Below, piece by piece: positions 46,004-55,302 of a stretch of 64,000 nucleotides of DNA. The stretch comes from Psychromonas sp. L1A2 (lineage in GTDB: Bacteria > Pseudomonadota > Gammaproteobacteria > Enterobacterales > Psychromonadaceae). Positions within the stretch are counted from its first letter, which is position 1, and each line of letters begins with the position of its first letter. The stretch is taken from the NCBI RefSeq assembly GCF_009828855.1, contig NZ_WUAG01000001.1, positions 2,232,001 to 2,296,000 of the forward strand, written 5' to 3'. The notes under the pieces are model-generated. The model saw only the letters and a program-made list of their open reading frames with translations. It searched no databases and was not told the origin of the DNA. Position numbers and translations under genes: made by a program.

Positions 46004-46521
46004 TTAGTTATTCTGTTCTTCATTTGAGGACGTATTAAACCATCGTTCACCTTCTACTCTCCCATCTAATTAAGGCAAGTTAACCTGAAAAGGAGATGTA
46101 AATGGCTCTAATTCACTTTGAAAAGCGTCATTTATATCAAGAACTGTTTCTCTTTTTTAATATTTAAACCTGTACATAAAGCATTAACAACAAGACCTAA
46201 TGTAGTTGAACCTGCTAACTCAGTACCATTAGGGCAACATTAATCTTTCAAACCTAACCTATCTACAATACTTCCTGTTACAGAATAATAACCAGCGGGA
46301 CAACCACATTGACCGCCACTGTCTGTACCACAAGCAGAGCCACAACTGGTACTCAATGAAATACCGTCTACAGAAAATTATCCTGATGAAGAGCAGGTTA
46401 AAGGAGCTTCTCCTGCATCTAGTGGTGAATTAACATGCGATTCAATGGGTCACCTGTTACTACCTTTTGCGAAATATAACGATATTATCGATGATCCAAT
46501 ACCACCGATAATATCGTGCAT
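46004..46521 (-). pseudogene. Decayed gene for a Cys-rich protein
   Basis: On the minus strand from ATG 46521 one frame reads MHDIIGGIGSSIISLYFAKG and continues through three in-frame stops (TGA, TAA, TAA). It yields Cys/Gly-rich segments: LTCSSSG, then STSCGSACGTDSGGQCGCPA, then CCPNGTELAGSTTLGLVV. At an A-run near 46153 the reading shifts to another frame with VLDINDAFQSELEPFTSPF, then a TAA, then LDGRVEGERWFNTSSN, to a stop at 46004. Sense is well kept between lesions, so the decay looks recent. I do not recognise the family; the Cys clusters suggest an exported, disulfide-bonded protein. Confidence 0.55.
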
Positions 46522-47084
46522 AGGACAATCTTAAATATTTCTTTATATAGAAAATCAGGAAGTTCATATGCTGAATGACCAATCGCAGTATTAAGTCAGT
46601 TTGTAACTGCGAAAGAAACTTTAATTAACTATTTAACAAATAGATTATCTTAAGGGCTAAAGGGAGTATGAAAAAGATAAGATCCACTCTATGCAAAATG
46701 ACTTTAAATTTTCTTATATTGATTGGTATTTTGCAAAAAAGTAACCCTAGATAGAAGGTTAAACACTCTATAGCAACCTATTAACTTTATGTAGATGAAT
46801 TAAAAAAGTTTATTTCTGCTTTATACTAAGAATAAAGCAAATCACCACGAAACCAATTTTATAACCTAATGACAGACTCACTATTAATGATACTTTTGTT
46901 GATAATGCTGTTTTTCTGATAATACGATTAAAATTGGCATTGCTATTAGTGTAAGTATTGTTATTACTGCTGGTGTTAATATCTCCCCCAGAAAGCTTAA
47001 CTTAAAAATGTAGAATTAATAAAAAACAATGAATATTTCATTTAGTATCATACTTTGATAATCATTTTTATTACTTTACCTTAG
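46522..47084. other. Intergenic region between the Cys-rich remnant and a receiver gene
   Basis: No intact gene. Short hydrophobic frames occur (for example a 16-codon frame starting at 46869, and a segment near 46925-46980 reading IGIAISVSIVITAGVNI in one plus-strand frame). They may be further gene debris but could be chance in AT-rich sequence. Confidence 0.35.
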
Positions 47085-47477
47085 TTAATTTCCTTCATGC
47101 CATGATGTCAAAAAACTTTCTAACATTGCCTTTGTGACAGGTTTTTCAATATGATGGGTAATGCCCTTTTTATATAGATTTTCAACAGCGTCTTCCCCCA
47201 CAAGTCCTGTCAACGACACCTTAGGTGTGTTCCTATTTATTCCACTACTTTCAACAATACATAGTTGTTCTGCGACATCACTGCCCTTTAAGCCTGGCAT
47301 GTTTTCATCTAAGAAAATAAGATCGAATGGCTGCTTACTGGTTATATCTAAGGCTTCGAGCCCATCATCAGCACCCGTCACCGAACAACCTAAGCTTTGT
47401 AACATGATAATAGTCAGCATCTTACTAGGCTTACTATCATCTGCCACAAACACATTTAATTGATTTACTTCTTGCAT
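47085..47477 (-). CDS. Stand-alone response regulator receiver (CheY-like)
   Basis: A 130-residue single receiver domain with all key residues: Asp13-Asp14, phosphorylated Asp57 in FDLIFLDENMPG, Thr90 in VSLTG, and Lys112 in HIEKPVTK. There is no output domain, so it acts by protein contact or as a phosphate sink. It is the most upstream member of the minus-strand signalling block, but 1.4 kb of debris separates it from the EAL gene. The kinase partner is unknown. Confidence 0.88.
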   Translation of the reverse strand: MQEVNQLNVFVADDSKPSKMLTIIMLQSLGCSVTGADDGLEALDITSKQPFDLIFLDENMPGLKGSDVAEQLCIVESSGINRNTPKVSLTGLVGEDAVENLYKKGITHHIEKPVTKAMLESFLTSWHEGN

Positions 47478-48023
47478 TTTCTTCTCCTGATTAATTTATT
47501 AAAGCACTATTTTAGTGGTATCTTTTAAGGTCTGTTCTATTAAAACGATGTATTTATGTAGAAGTAAACAATCAACCCACCTTTACTAGTAACACTTTAT
47601 TTTAAATACCTTAAATATATTTATTGATATCACCCAACGATATAATGAAAAATATGATGATTAATAAAGCAATTAATATTCCACTATTAATATATTCATC
47701 ACCGTAATTAAACAATCCATAAAATTAATATGAAAAAGTTACTTTTGTCCTAAAAAGTAAAACATGTGAGTGAACGTTTTATTGCTTAAACTATAAGCGT
47801 TTTTATTACACATGTTCAAATAAACTAAGTTACAAACTCATTAACTTCAAGTTGAAAATCAATATGAAAAAATAATAGACCCTGTAAATAATTTAGAGAT
47901 TTTCAAGCTCTGCTATCAGAAAAATATTTAACCGTAAGCCTTCGTTAGCGTCCATACTTCTTACACATTTATACCCTATACTCAATCTATCCTCATTAAA
48001 CACCTAAAACTCAAGGAATAGTT
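47478..48023. other. Intergenic region with no recognised feature
   Basis: 545 AT-rich bases between the divergent receiver and YHYH genes. No gene, repeat family end, or strong hairpin was seen. Promoters for both genes must lie here. Confidence 0.35.
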
Positions 48024-49052
48024 ATGCGCTATTTATTTTTTTTCGCCATCCCATTTATGTTAATAGCTTGCGGTGAAAGTGATCTCAGCACTTCAAAGCC
48101 GAACGTTACTAAAGAAGCAATTAACACTGATAATTTTATCTCAGGCGCCCTAACAACTGCCCCTGTAATTGTCGATTGCGCCTTGAGCGGAGGAACTCAA
48201 ACCACCTGTTATCGTTTAACCATTGCTGGTGCTCCTGCCGATCCTGAGACCTCCCCGGAAGGCCCCTACTGCCCCCAAAACATTTCATCGAGTAAAGAGG
48301 AAGGCGGAACATGGATTGATGGCAAAGGCACTGTTTATAAAGTAGATGGAAAATTCATTGAAAATTTATCGACGCTTTACAAAGATAAACAATGGCAAAT
48401 GTATGATATAAAAACAGGTAAAGTCACCATCATAAGTGGTGCGAGAGGCTGTGAAGTAGCAGGCGATCCACGACCAATTCCAGGGTTTAACAATTTTTGT
48501 CTAGAATGCCCACTTGATGAAATCGATGGCGGCATAAAGAAAACAGTCTTTATCCCAACAAAACCGGTACCCACTAGCAAACCCACTCAGATTAGAGGTC
48601 GAGACAATACAGGTATTGCATTAAATGGCGTGTTATTAGGGCCACCAGCTCCACTTGATATGATACTAAGCAGTCATACGCTAGGGGTATTTGACCAATG
48701 CGGTGGACATGCTAATCCACATGAAGGTTATCATTATCACGCTGCGAATGGATGCGCTGAGCTTGGTATCCAAAAAGATGGACATTCACCAATGATTGGT
48801 TATGCCTTAGATGGATATGCTATTTATGCAAAGACAGACAAGAGCACTATAGAAGCAGAAGGACTGGACGAGTGCAGTGGTGAAACAGATCAAATTCGTG
48901 GTTATCATTACCATGCTTCAGCGCCAGGTAAAAACCAAATTTTTGGTTGTTATATGGGTGAAAAAGGTTATTTTGAAGAAGACGCAAGATCTGAACAGTC
49001 ACGACCTAAAATGGATGATAATGAACCTAGTCATAGACCACTAGATGAGTAA
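48024..49052 (+). CDS. YHYH-domain lipoprotein
   Basis: A 342-residue lipoprotein with lipobox LIAC (Cys16). The C-terminal YHYH domain has HANPHEGYHYHAANGC, then MIGYALDGYAIYA, and a second RGYHYHASAPGKNQIFGCY. The repeated His/Tyr motifs suggest metal binding, but the family role is unknown. Eight or more cysteines may form disulfides. CAAGGAATAG lies before the ATG. It appears monocistronic. The domain is often found in marine bacteria. Confidence 0.82.
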   Translation: MRYLFFFAIPFMLIACGESDLSTSKPNVTKEAINTDNFISGALTTAPVIVDCALSGGTQTTCYRLTIAGAPADPETSPEGPYCPQNISSSKEEGGTWIDGKGTVYKVDGKFIENLSTLYKDKQWQMYDIKTGKVTIISGARGCEVAGDPRPIPGFNNFCLECPLDEIDGGIKKTVFIPTKPVPTSKPTQIRGRDNTGIALNGVLLGPPAPLDMILSSHTLGVFDQCGGHANPHEGYHYHAANGCAELGIQKDGHSPMIGYALDGYAIYAKTDKSTIEAEGLDECSGETDQIRGYHYHASAPGKNQIFGCYMGEKGYFEEDARSEQSRPKMDDNEPSHRPLDE

Positions 49053-49282
49053 ATGAAAATAATGAATAGAATCCTAAATAGACCTCAATGAAAAATTATT
49101 TTTTATATTCGACTTACAGCATCTTTAGTCTTTTGAAATAAAGACTAAAGACTTTTAAACCGGTAGTGATACTAAATTATTTGCAGCTAAAATAGATATT
49201 CAATGTTAACCGCAACAGTAATCCATTAGTTATGGTTAACACCGTATAACTGACGATGTATGAGCTAACTATAAGTTAGTTA

Positions 49283-49834
49283 TTATTTAATCATTTCTTG
49301 ATGCATCGCTTTTACTAATGCGACTAATGCTTCTTTTGACAGTTTGTTAACTGATTCGACTGTAGTGGCTAGTTTTTCTTTATCTTCAACGATTGGCGTG
49401 TAGTCGATAGTTGGCTTAAGAATAGCTTTAATCAACTCTTTGGCTGTTTCAGGGTCGTTGTTTGCAATCGTCTCTAATACTAATGCTTTCATGTCTGCAT
49501 TTTTGTTTTGTAGTAATTTAGAAATATGCGTAAATCCGACAATTTCACATTGTACTAATGTGCCAAATTCAGGCAGTTTAGACCAAGCCACTAATGTATT
49601 CGTAGTGACTTCTTCAATCTCTGTTGCTGAACACTCTGAAATGATGTTTGTCCATATCCAATCATTAAAGGCTTCATCATCACTAATAATGTCTCTTACT
49701 TCTTTACAAGCTTCTCCGATTTTATATTTTGCTTCACGTTTTTCTTGTGCTTCTGGCGCATTAGTATCGATGTAATGCGTGATATCTAAGTACTTTAGAA
49801 TGGTTGATTCTTGTTCTGGTAATTCTATGCTCAT
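49283..49834 (-). CDS. Uncharacterised acidic helical protein
   Basis: I do not recognise this protein. From the chosen start (ATG 49834, MSIELPEQESTILKYLDI) it is 183 residues, largely helical and acidic, with no signal peptide or membrane helix. HEAT-like helices may be present (KALVLETIANNDPETAKELI). The frame is open further upstream to 49921, but those residues overlap likely promoter sequence. It is monocistronic, convergent with the YHYH gene. Confidence 0.6.
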   Translation of the reverse strand: MSIELPEQESTILKYLDITHYIDTNAPEAQEKREAKYKIGEACKEVRDIISDDEAFNDWIWTNIISECSATEIEEVTTNTLVAWSKLPEFGTLVQCEIVGFTHISKLLQNKNADMKALVLETIANNDPETAKELIKAILKPTIDYTPIVEDKEKLATTVESVNKLSKEALVALVKAMHQEMIK

Positions 49835-50040
49835 TAAAACGCGCCTATTATGTTGCATCACATGATTGGATGACTTAGTTTGTGCGGATAAAATGGGCGC
49901 AGTGTAACTTACAAAGGCCATGTAGGCTATTAGCTTTGAATCTTGTTTAACGTTTACTTAATGATTGATGATGACCATTGTGAATGGCACTTTTATACAA
50001 TCGTGTTTGAGGTTCACCCTTGCATCAGTATGGATTAGTT

Positions 50041-50535
50041 TTACTGTGTGCACTGGTTTTTTAAACCATTTAATACTTTTAAAGCAGTAGGCGGTGGATT
50101 AATCAGCATTTCTTGATAAGCCGCTTCCAGTCTCTGCAAAAATGCATCCGATGGTGGTCTTCCTGAAAAATCATCAATACTCGCCGAAAACTTAATCCCC
50201 AGAATTTCACACATGACTTTTTCTAAGCCCTGAGGCCTTGCTTCCACCATTTCAAATTTATTCTGTTCTTCTGCACTTCTGCCACATGGCGAATACCAAT
50301 AGCCAAAATCGTCTAACATTCTTCTTCGATACCCAGCCAAACAATAATGAGACAATTCATGCAATAGGCTTCTCGGGTAATTATCACGAAAATAGATCAC
50401 TGCTTTGGCATTGTCTTTTGCTGCTTGATAAAAGGGTTCGTCTGCCCCGCCTTCTATACTCAAATCAGGAAAAACATTTGCCAATATGCCGATTAAATAT
50501 TGGCAAAATTCATCATCGGTAAAACGGTCATTCAT
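50041..50535 (-). CDS. epmC: Elongation factor P hydroxylase EpmC
   Basis: Hydroxylates the beta-lysyl-lysine of elongation factor P. The 164-residue protein matches E. coli YfcM/EpmC: AVIYFRDNYPRSLLHELSHYC with a metal-binding HELSH (His59, Glu60, His63), then CLAGYRRRMLDDFGYWYSP. The length is close to the family norm. epmA and epmB are not in the window. It is divergent from pdxH. Confidence 0.85.
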   Translation of the reverse strand: MNDRFTDDEFCQYLIGILANVFPDLSIEGGADEPFYQAAKDNAKAVIYFRDNYPRSLLHELSHYCLAGYRRRMLDDFGYWYSPCGRSAEEQNKFEMVEARPQGLEKVMCEILGIKFSASIDDFSGRPPSDAFLQRLEAAYQEMLINPPPTALKVLNGLKNQCTQ

Positions 50536-50690
50536 TTATCTATCATCCTAGTACGACTAAAATAAGGCCGAGAGTGTCATTTTATTGATTTATGAAGTGT
50601 TTTTGTTAGATAAAAAACAATAAGTTCGACAAAAATAAGCGCAAATTATACACTCCACTCACTGTTCAATCTAACTAATAAAGATAAACC

Positions 50691-51344
50691 ATGTCATTAC
50701 TCAGTAAACTTCGTTGCGCATTCACCTTAGGACAAGGTGTCTTAATTGAAAATAAAGCACTCACGACCACTAATGACCCAATTCAGTTTTTTGATACTTG
50801 GTTGAAAGAGGCTGAAAGCACAGGTGTTGTATTACCTGAGTCGATGTCAGTTTCAACTTGTACGACTGAAGGACGACCTTCTTCACGTATGGTGTTATTA
50901 AAAGAAGTTGATCAAAATGGCTTTGTATTCTTCACTAACTACGGCAGTAGAAAAGCCGGTGAACTAGAGCAAAACCCTTTTGCTGCTTTATTATTTCATT
51001 GGAATATTTTACAACGTCAAGTGCGTATCGAAGGTAAAATTGAGCGTATTAGCCATGAAGAATCTGAAGCTTATTTTCATTCTCGCGGACGTGGTAGTCA
51101 AATTGGAGCTTGGGCTTCAAAACAAAGCCAAGTATTAGATCAACGCCAAACACTTGTTGATAGTGTGAAGTTTTACGAAGAAAAATTTGCAGGCAAAACC
51201 ATTCCTTTACCTGAGTTCTGGGGGGGGTACCGTGTTATCCCTGAAAAAATTGAGTTTTGGCAAGGTAAAGCAGATCGGTTACATGATCGTTTTATTTATA
51301 CAAAAAAACAGACTGAATGGGTGATAACTCGCTTAAATCCTTAA
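50691..51344 (+). CDS. pdxH: Pyridoxamine 5'-phosphate oxidase PdxH
   Basis: FMN-dependent enzyme making pyridoxal 5'-phosphate. The 217-residue protein has the family motifs SSRMVLLKEVDQNGFVFFTN, LFHWNILQRQVRIEG, the SQIGAWAS segment, PLPEFWGGYRVIPE, and the conserved C-terminal LHDRF...RLNP. AlaA, a PLP-dependent enzyme, is encoded elsewhere in the window. The gene stands alone. Confidence 0.97.
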   Translation: MSLLSKLRCAFTLGQGVLIENKALTTTNDPIQFFDTWLKEAESTGVVLPESMSVSTCTTEGRPSSRMVLLKEVDQNGFVFFTNYGSRKAGELEQNPFAALLFHWNILQRQVRIEGKIERISHEESEAYFHSRGRGSQIGAWASKQSQVLDQRQTLVDSVKFYEEKFAGKTIPLPEFWGGYRVIPEKIEFWQGKADRLHDRFIYTKKQTEWVITRLNP

Positions 51345-51390
51345 CGTTATTGATAACTTCATTATCATAATCAATACAACATGTGCTTTA

Positions 51391-52362
51391 TTATTCGTTC
51401 CAATAAAGCACTAGTGTTGCACCACTGATTGAACTTCCATAATTAATAGAAAGCCCGATACCAATATTATCTAGCAATGGAATTTGGTTATTAGTATCAA
51501 TTACCCAACCGAAACTCGTTTCATAATAATAGCCATTATCTGCAATAGCAGTTAAATCACCAAACAGATCAATCCTTTTAAGGTCGATAGTTAAAAAATC
51601 ACCAACACCCCATAAATCAGGTACACCCACCGTAAATTCTACACCATTAGTGACACGCCAACCTTCTGGATTAATGCTATAAGGGTCATCAATAGAGCCT
51701 GCTAAACCTTGCCCATATATATAGTTGTTATTATTGTGTGCTCTCCATGTGCCCCAGGTTTCTTCTCTTTCATAACCGATACCTACTTCAGGCTCTATAA
51801 TGGCAGTGAAAGCACTGATATTGAATTCATTGTTATCAAAGGTTGCTTTAGTCTCTTCTGGAAAACCATCACCATAATTATAATCATTTTTATAATAGAT
51901 AAGATGTAACCCTAAAGCGGAGGTTACATACCAATGATCAGTAACATGGTAAAACTGAGAATAACTACCATACACACCAAAGGTGTCTTGCTTTAATTCA
52001 TCTGTGACATCAGAGAAGATTTCACTGTCACGGTCTGAATTTATATAAAAAGCACGTACAGTCAGAGCATGATCCCAAGCATCACTCTTAGGCTCTAAAT
52101 CCCATGTATAGGGAATTACAAATACATTTAAACTGTTTTTTAAATCAACAGTATCTTCATCGCCAAAGCCAGGGTCATCCACTTCTAAATCAAAATTAGT
52201 AAAACCAAAAGTCAACGCACCGCTATCAGACATTAATGTCGCAATGGCAAAGGCTTCTTCAGTTGAGTCAAAAGAGGAACTATCAGCTGCATGCACATGA
52301 CTACTAAATGCTCCCGTAGATAAGGCAATTAGTATAAGTTTACTGTGATACTTAATATTCAT
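51391..52362 (-). CDS. Outer-membrane beta-barrel protein (solitary autotransporter-barrel type)
   Basis: A 323-residue exported protein (signal cleavage after VHA, about residue 25) with alternating amphipathic strands throughout and an aromatic residue near the C-terminus (LVLYWNE). EEAFAIATLMSDSGALTFGF and YSQFYHVTDHWYVTSALGLH resemble the solitary outer-membrane autotransporter barrel family (DUF3233), a call made from memory. No passenger domain is present. The start at 52362 lies just after the cobQ stop, so the two genes may be cotranscribed by chance of packing. Confidence 0.6.
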   Translation of the reverse strand: MNIKYHSKLILIALSTGAFSSHVHAADSSSFDSTEEAFAIATLMSDSGALTFGFTNFDLEVDDPGFGDEDTVDLKNSLNVFVIPYTWDLEPKSDAWDHALTVRAFYINSDRDSEIFSDVTDELKQDTFGVYGSYSQFYHVTDHWYVTSALGLHLIYYKNDYNYGDGFPEETKATFDNNEFNISAFTAIIEPEVGIGYEREETWGTWRAHNNNNYIYGQGLAGSIDDPYSINPEGWRVTNGVEFTVGVPDLWGVGDFLTIDLKRIDLFGDLTAIADNGYYYETSFGWVIDTNNQIPLLDNIGIGLSINYGSSISGATLVLYWNE

Positions 52363-52364
52363 TG

Positions 52365-53765
52365 TTATAACCAACCATGCTCTTCGAACATGTCTGCTAA
52401 TTTATCTAATTCTTGATCGATATGTGCTTTCCAGCTGATACCATTTTGGGCTGCACCCAGTTGTTGCATAAACCAATTATAAAAAACAGCGTTATCAAAT
52501 AAGCCATGTAAATAAGATGTATAAATGTTAGCTTGTTGCCATCCCATATTGTCATTAATAAAAGGTTTAACGGCTTCACTTAACACAACACTTTCTCCAT
52601 GATGAATTTCATAAGCTTCTACTTTTTCACCAACCCAATCGAAGGTTCTCTGAAGCGTAGCTTTGTCATGCGCTAAGGTAGTACTTAAATCAATAATATC
52701 TAAACCTTGTTTATTGCCATCTTCCAGTTTTAATGGATCATTAATACTGTTGCCAAGGATTTGCAACCCTCCGCAAATACCCAGTATTAATTTATTCGTT
52801 TTACTAAATTGTTGAATCTGTTTATCCAACCCCGTTTCCTGTAGAAACGCTAAGCTCTTACCACTATTTTTACTGCCCGGTAAAATCACTGCATCAAAAA
52901 CAGATAGATCTTGGTTTTTCTGAACAGGCACTAAGTTAACATCATTTTGATAAGTTAACGCATCGAACTCATCCATATTAGAGGCATAAGGATAGTAGAT
53001 CAGAGCCACATTGATAGCACCGTGTTGCCAAGTTGTGCCTAAACGGAAGCTATCTTCTTCTGGTAATTGATGACGATGATAAGGCAAGTTAGCAACCGTA
53101 GGAATACCTGTTTTTTCTTCTAACCAATCCATCGCATTACCTAACAACTTAGGGTCGCCGCGGAATTTGTTAAGGACGAACCCTTTAATAAGTTTCTGCT
53201 CTTCTTCTGCTAAACATGACCAAGTGCCTAATAAATGTGCAAAAGAACCACCACGGTCAATATCAGAAACTAAATACACATCTGCCTGACAAGCTAACGC
53301 AACACTCATATTAACGATATCACCCTGGCGTAGATTGATTTCCGCAGGACTACCCGCACCTTCGATCACTATTTGCTGATGTTCACTTTGAAGTATTGTT
53401 AATGCCTTTAGAACTTTTGGCCAAAGTAGTTTTTTACGAGCCATCCAAGGCATATTAGAGATTTCAGTATCGACTTTGCCGTTAATGATAACTTGGCTAA
53501 AGGTCTCTGCACTGGGTTTAAGCAAAACTGGATTCATTAACGCAGAGGGAGTAACTTTAGCGGCAATCGCTTGTAAATATTGCGCACGGCCAATTTCTAA
53601 ACCATCTTCTGTAATAGCAGCGTTATTACTCATATTTTGCGCTTTAAAAGGCGCGACATTAACACCTCTGTTAGCGAGTAACCGACAAATGGCCGTGACT
53701 ATTAGTGATTTACCTGCATCACTAGTACAACCTAAAATCATGATTGGTTTATTTTTTACGGACAT
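52365..53765 (-). CDS. cobQ: Cobyric acid synthase CobQ
   Basis: Amidates four side chains of adenosylcobyrinic diamide using glutamine and ATP. The 466-residue protein has an N-terminal ATP domain (ILGCTSDAGKSLIVTAICRLL, VAPFKAQNMSNNAA) and a C-terminal class I glutamine amidotransferase domain with nucleophilic Cys in LILGICGGLQILG and His in YLHGLF. No other cobalamin genes and no cobalamin riboswitch were seen nearby, so the gene is separated from its pathway. ATG 53765 is preferred over a GTG three codons earlier. Confidence 0.95.
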   Translation of the reverse strand: MSVKNKPIMILGCTSDAGKSLIVTAICRLLANRGVNVAPFKAQNMSNNAAITEDGLEIGRAQYLQAIAAKVTPSALMNPVLLKPSAETFSQVIINGKVDTEISNMPWMARKKLLWPKVLKALTILQSEHQQIVIEGAGSPAEINLRQGDIVNMSVALACQADVYLVSDIDRGGSFAHLLGTWSCLAEEEQKLIKGFVLNKFRGDPKLLGNAMDWLEEKTGIPTVANLPYHRHQLPEEDSFRLGTTWQHGAINVALIYYPYASNMDEFDALTYQNDVNLVPVQKNQDLSVFDAVILPGSKNSGKSLAFLQETGLDKQIQQFSKTNKLILGICGGLQILGNSINDPLKLEDGNKQGLDIIDLSTTLAHDKATLQRTFDWVGEKVEAYEIHHGESVVLSEAVKPFINDNMGWQQANIYTSYLHGLFDNAVFYNWFMQQLGAAQNGISWKAHIDQELDKLADMFEEHGWL

Positions 53766-53957
53766 TAGTCTCACTTGAATTTATTTAATAATGTTTACTA
53801 AAACTAATCACGGTAAATAAATGATCTATTTTATTAGCAGTAAACTTCATTTTTTGTATTGTTTATTCTGTGTAAAATTTACCTCTATAATTTAATATAA
53901 AGCATATAGGTATTTAATTTTATAAGATATTTAACTTTTTATTTGAATTCAATAAAG

Positions 53958-53987
53958 CAAAAAAAAGCACTGTATTCACAGTGCTTT
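53958..53987 (-). terminator. Terminator of the DAHP synthase gene
   Basis: On the minus strand AAAGCACTGT (53978-53987) pairs with ACAGTGCTTT (53964-53973) around a GAAT loop, followed by a long T run. It lies 33 bases after the stop codon. Confidence 0.87.
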
Positions 53988-54020
53988 ACAATAAGCTAAC
54001 CTTTAGCTGATAACAAGTAA

Positions 54021-55070
54021 TTAGCCACGACGAGCAATTACTGCTGCAGAGAGGTTTGCTAATAATGTTTCTGTTGCATCCCAACCAATACATGCATCAG
54101 TAATACTTTGACCATAAGTTGCAGCAACACCTTCACATAAATCTTGGCGACCTTCAACTAAATGACTTTCAACCATTACGCCTGAAATAGCTTTATCGCC
54201 ACCAGCAACTTGGCTACAAACGTCATCACACACTTTCATTTGATTTTCGAATTTCTTCTCTGAGTTTGCATGGCTGAAATCGATCATTAGTGTTTCAGCT
54301 AGACCCGATTTTTTCAAATCAGTTTTAATGGCAGCAACATGTTCCGCACTATAATTAGGTGCTTTACCACCACGTAAAATGATATGACAATCTGGGTTAC
54401 CGGCTGTTTCTACGATTGCACTATGACCAAATTTGTTAACCGATAAAAAGTGATGTGAAGCATTAGCTGCGCCAATTGCATCTACAGCGACTTTAATTGT
54501 ACCATCTGTACCATTTTTGAAACCAACTGGGCATGAAAGACCAGAAGCTAATTCACGGTGAACTTGAGATTCTGTAGTACGTGCACCGATTGCGCCCCAT
54601 GACATGAGATCTGCGACGTATTGTGGCGTGATCATATCTAAGAATTCAGTTGCAGCAGGTAACCCCATTGAATTGATATCTAATAATAATTTACGAGCGG
54701 TACGTAGACCTTTGTTGATATTAAACGTGCCGTTTAATTCAGGATCGTTGATTAATCCTTTCCAACCTACTGTAGTACGTGGTTTTTCAAAATAAACACG
54801 CATAACCACTTCTAGTGAATCTTTGTATTTTTCACGTAGCGGCATTAATTTAGCAGCATAATCAAGCGCCGCTTCTGTATCATGAATTGAACAAGGACCA
54901 ATGATCACTAACATACGGTCATCTTCGTCGCTTAAAATTTTGCTAATTGCATTACGAGAACCAGAAACAGTACGGCTGATTTCAGATGTAGCTGGAAATT
55001 TCTCTAATAGAGCAATAGGGGGTAATAATTCTTTGATTGCAGTTATATTCACGTCATCTGTCTTAATCAT
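54021..55070 (-). CDS. aroG: 3-deoxy-7-phosphoheptulonate synthase, AroG type
   Basis: First step of the shikimate pathway: phosphoenolpyruvate plus erythrose 4-phosphate. The 349-residue protein follows E. coli AroG closely: IKELLPPIALLEKFPAT at the start, LVIIGPCSIHD, EKPRTTVGWKGLINDP, GARTTESQVHRELASGLS, DFSHANSEKKF, and the terminal ARRG. The N-terminal region resembles the Phe-sensitive isozyme, but inhibitor specificity cannot be proved from sequence. The gene is monocistronic with a strong terminator. Confidence 0.93.
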   Translation of the reverse strand: MIKTDDVNITAIKELLPPIALLEKFPATSEISRTVSGSRNAISKILSDEDDRMLVIIGPCSIHDTEAALDYAAKLMPLREKYKDSLEVVMRVYFEKPRTTVGWKGLINDPELNGTFNINKGLRTARKLLLDINSMGLPAATEFLDMITPQYVADLMSWGAIGARTTESQVHRELASGLSCPVGFKNGTDGTIKVAVDAIGAANASHHFLSVNKFGHSAIVETAGNPDCHIILRGGKAPNYSAEHVAAIKTDLKKSGLAETLMIDFSHANSEKKFENQMKVCDDVCSQVAGGDKAISGVMVESHLVEGRQDLCEGVAATYGQSITDACIGWDATETLLANLSAAVIARRG

Positions 55071-55302
55071 AATTTGTCCTGAAGCACTTCGTTGTGCTGG
55101 TAGTTAGTTTTTAATTTATCTTTTACTTCTATTTATATTATAAAAAATATTGTTATTGATAATGTTATTAGTACTGTTTTTATCGTTTTAGGCACTTTTT
55201 TTATTTAACTTTTTGCTAAGTGAAAAACATTAAATCTTAAATTAAGAAATATTATGGTTTTTACTTTTTTATATCAGTTTATCTATCGTTTTATTTTAAA
55301 CA

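Noticed and set aside
46869-46919. 16-codon hydrophobic peptide frame MTDSLLMILLL...
   Set aside because: Small hydrophobic frames are expected by chance in AT-rich DNA, and no ribosome binding site was seen.
53775-54020. Cobalamin riboswitch upstream of cobQ
   Set aside because: The short AT-rich gap has no B12-box-like sequence and only the aroG terminator.
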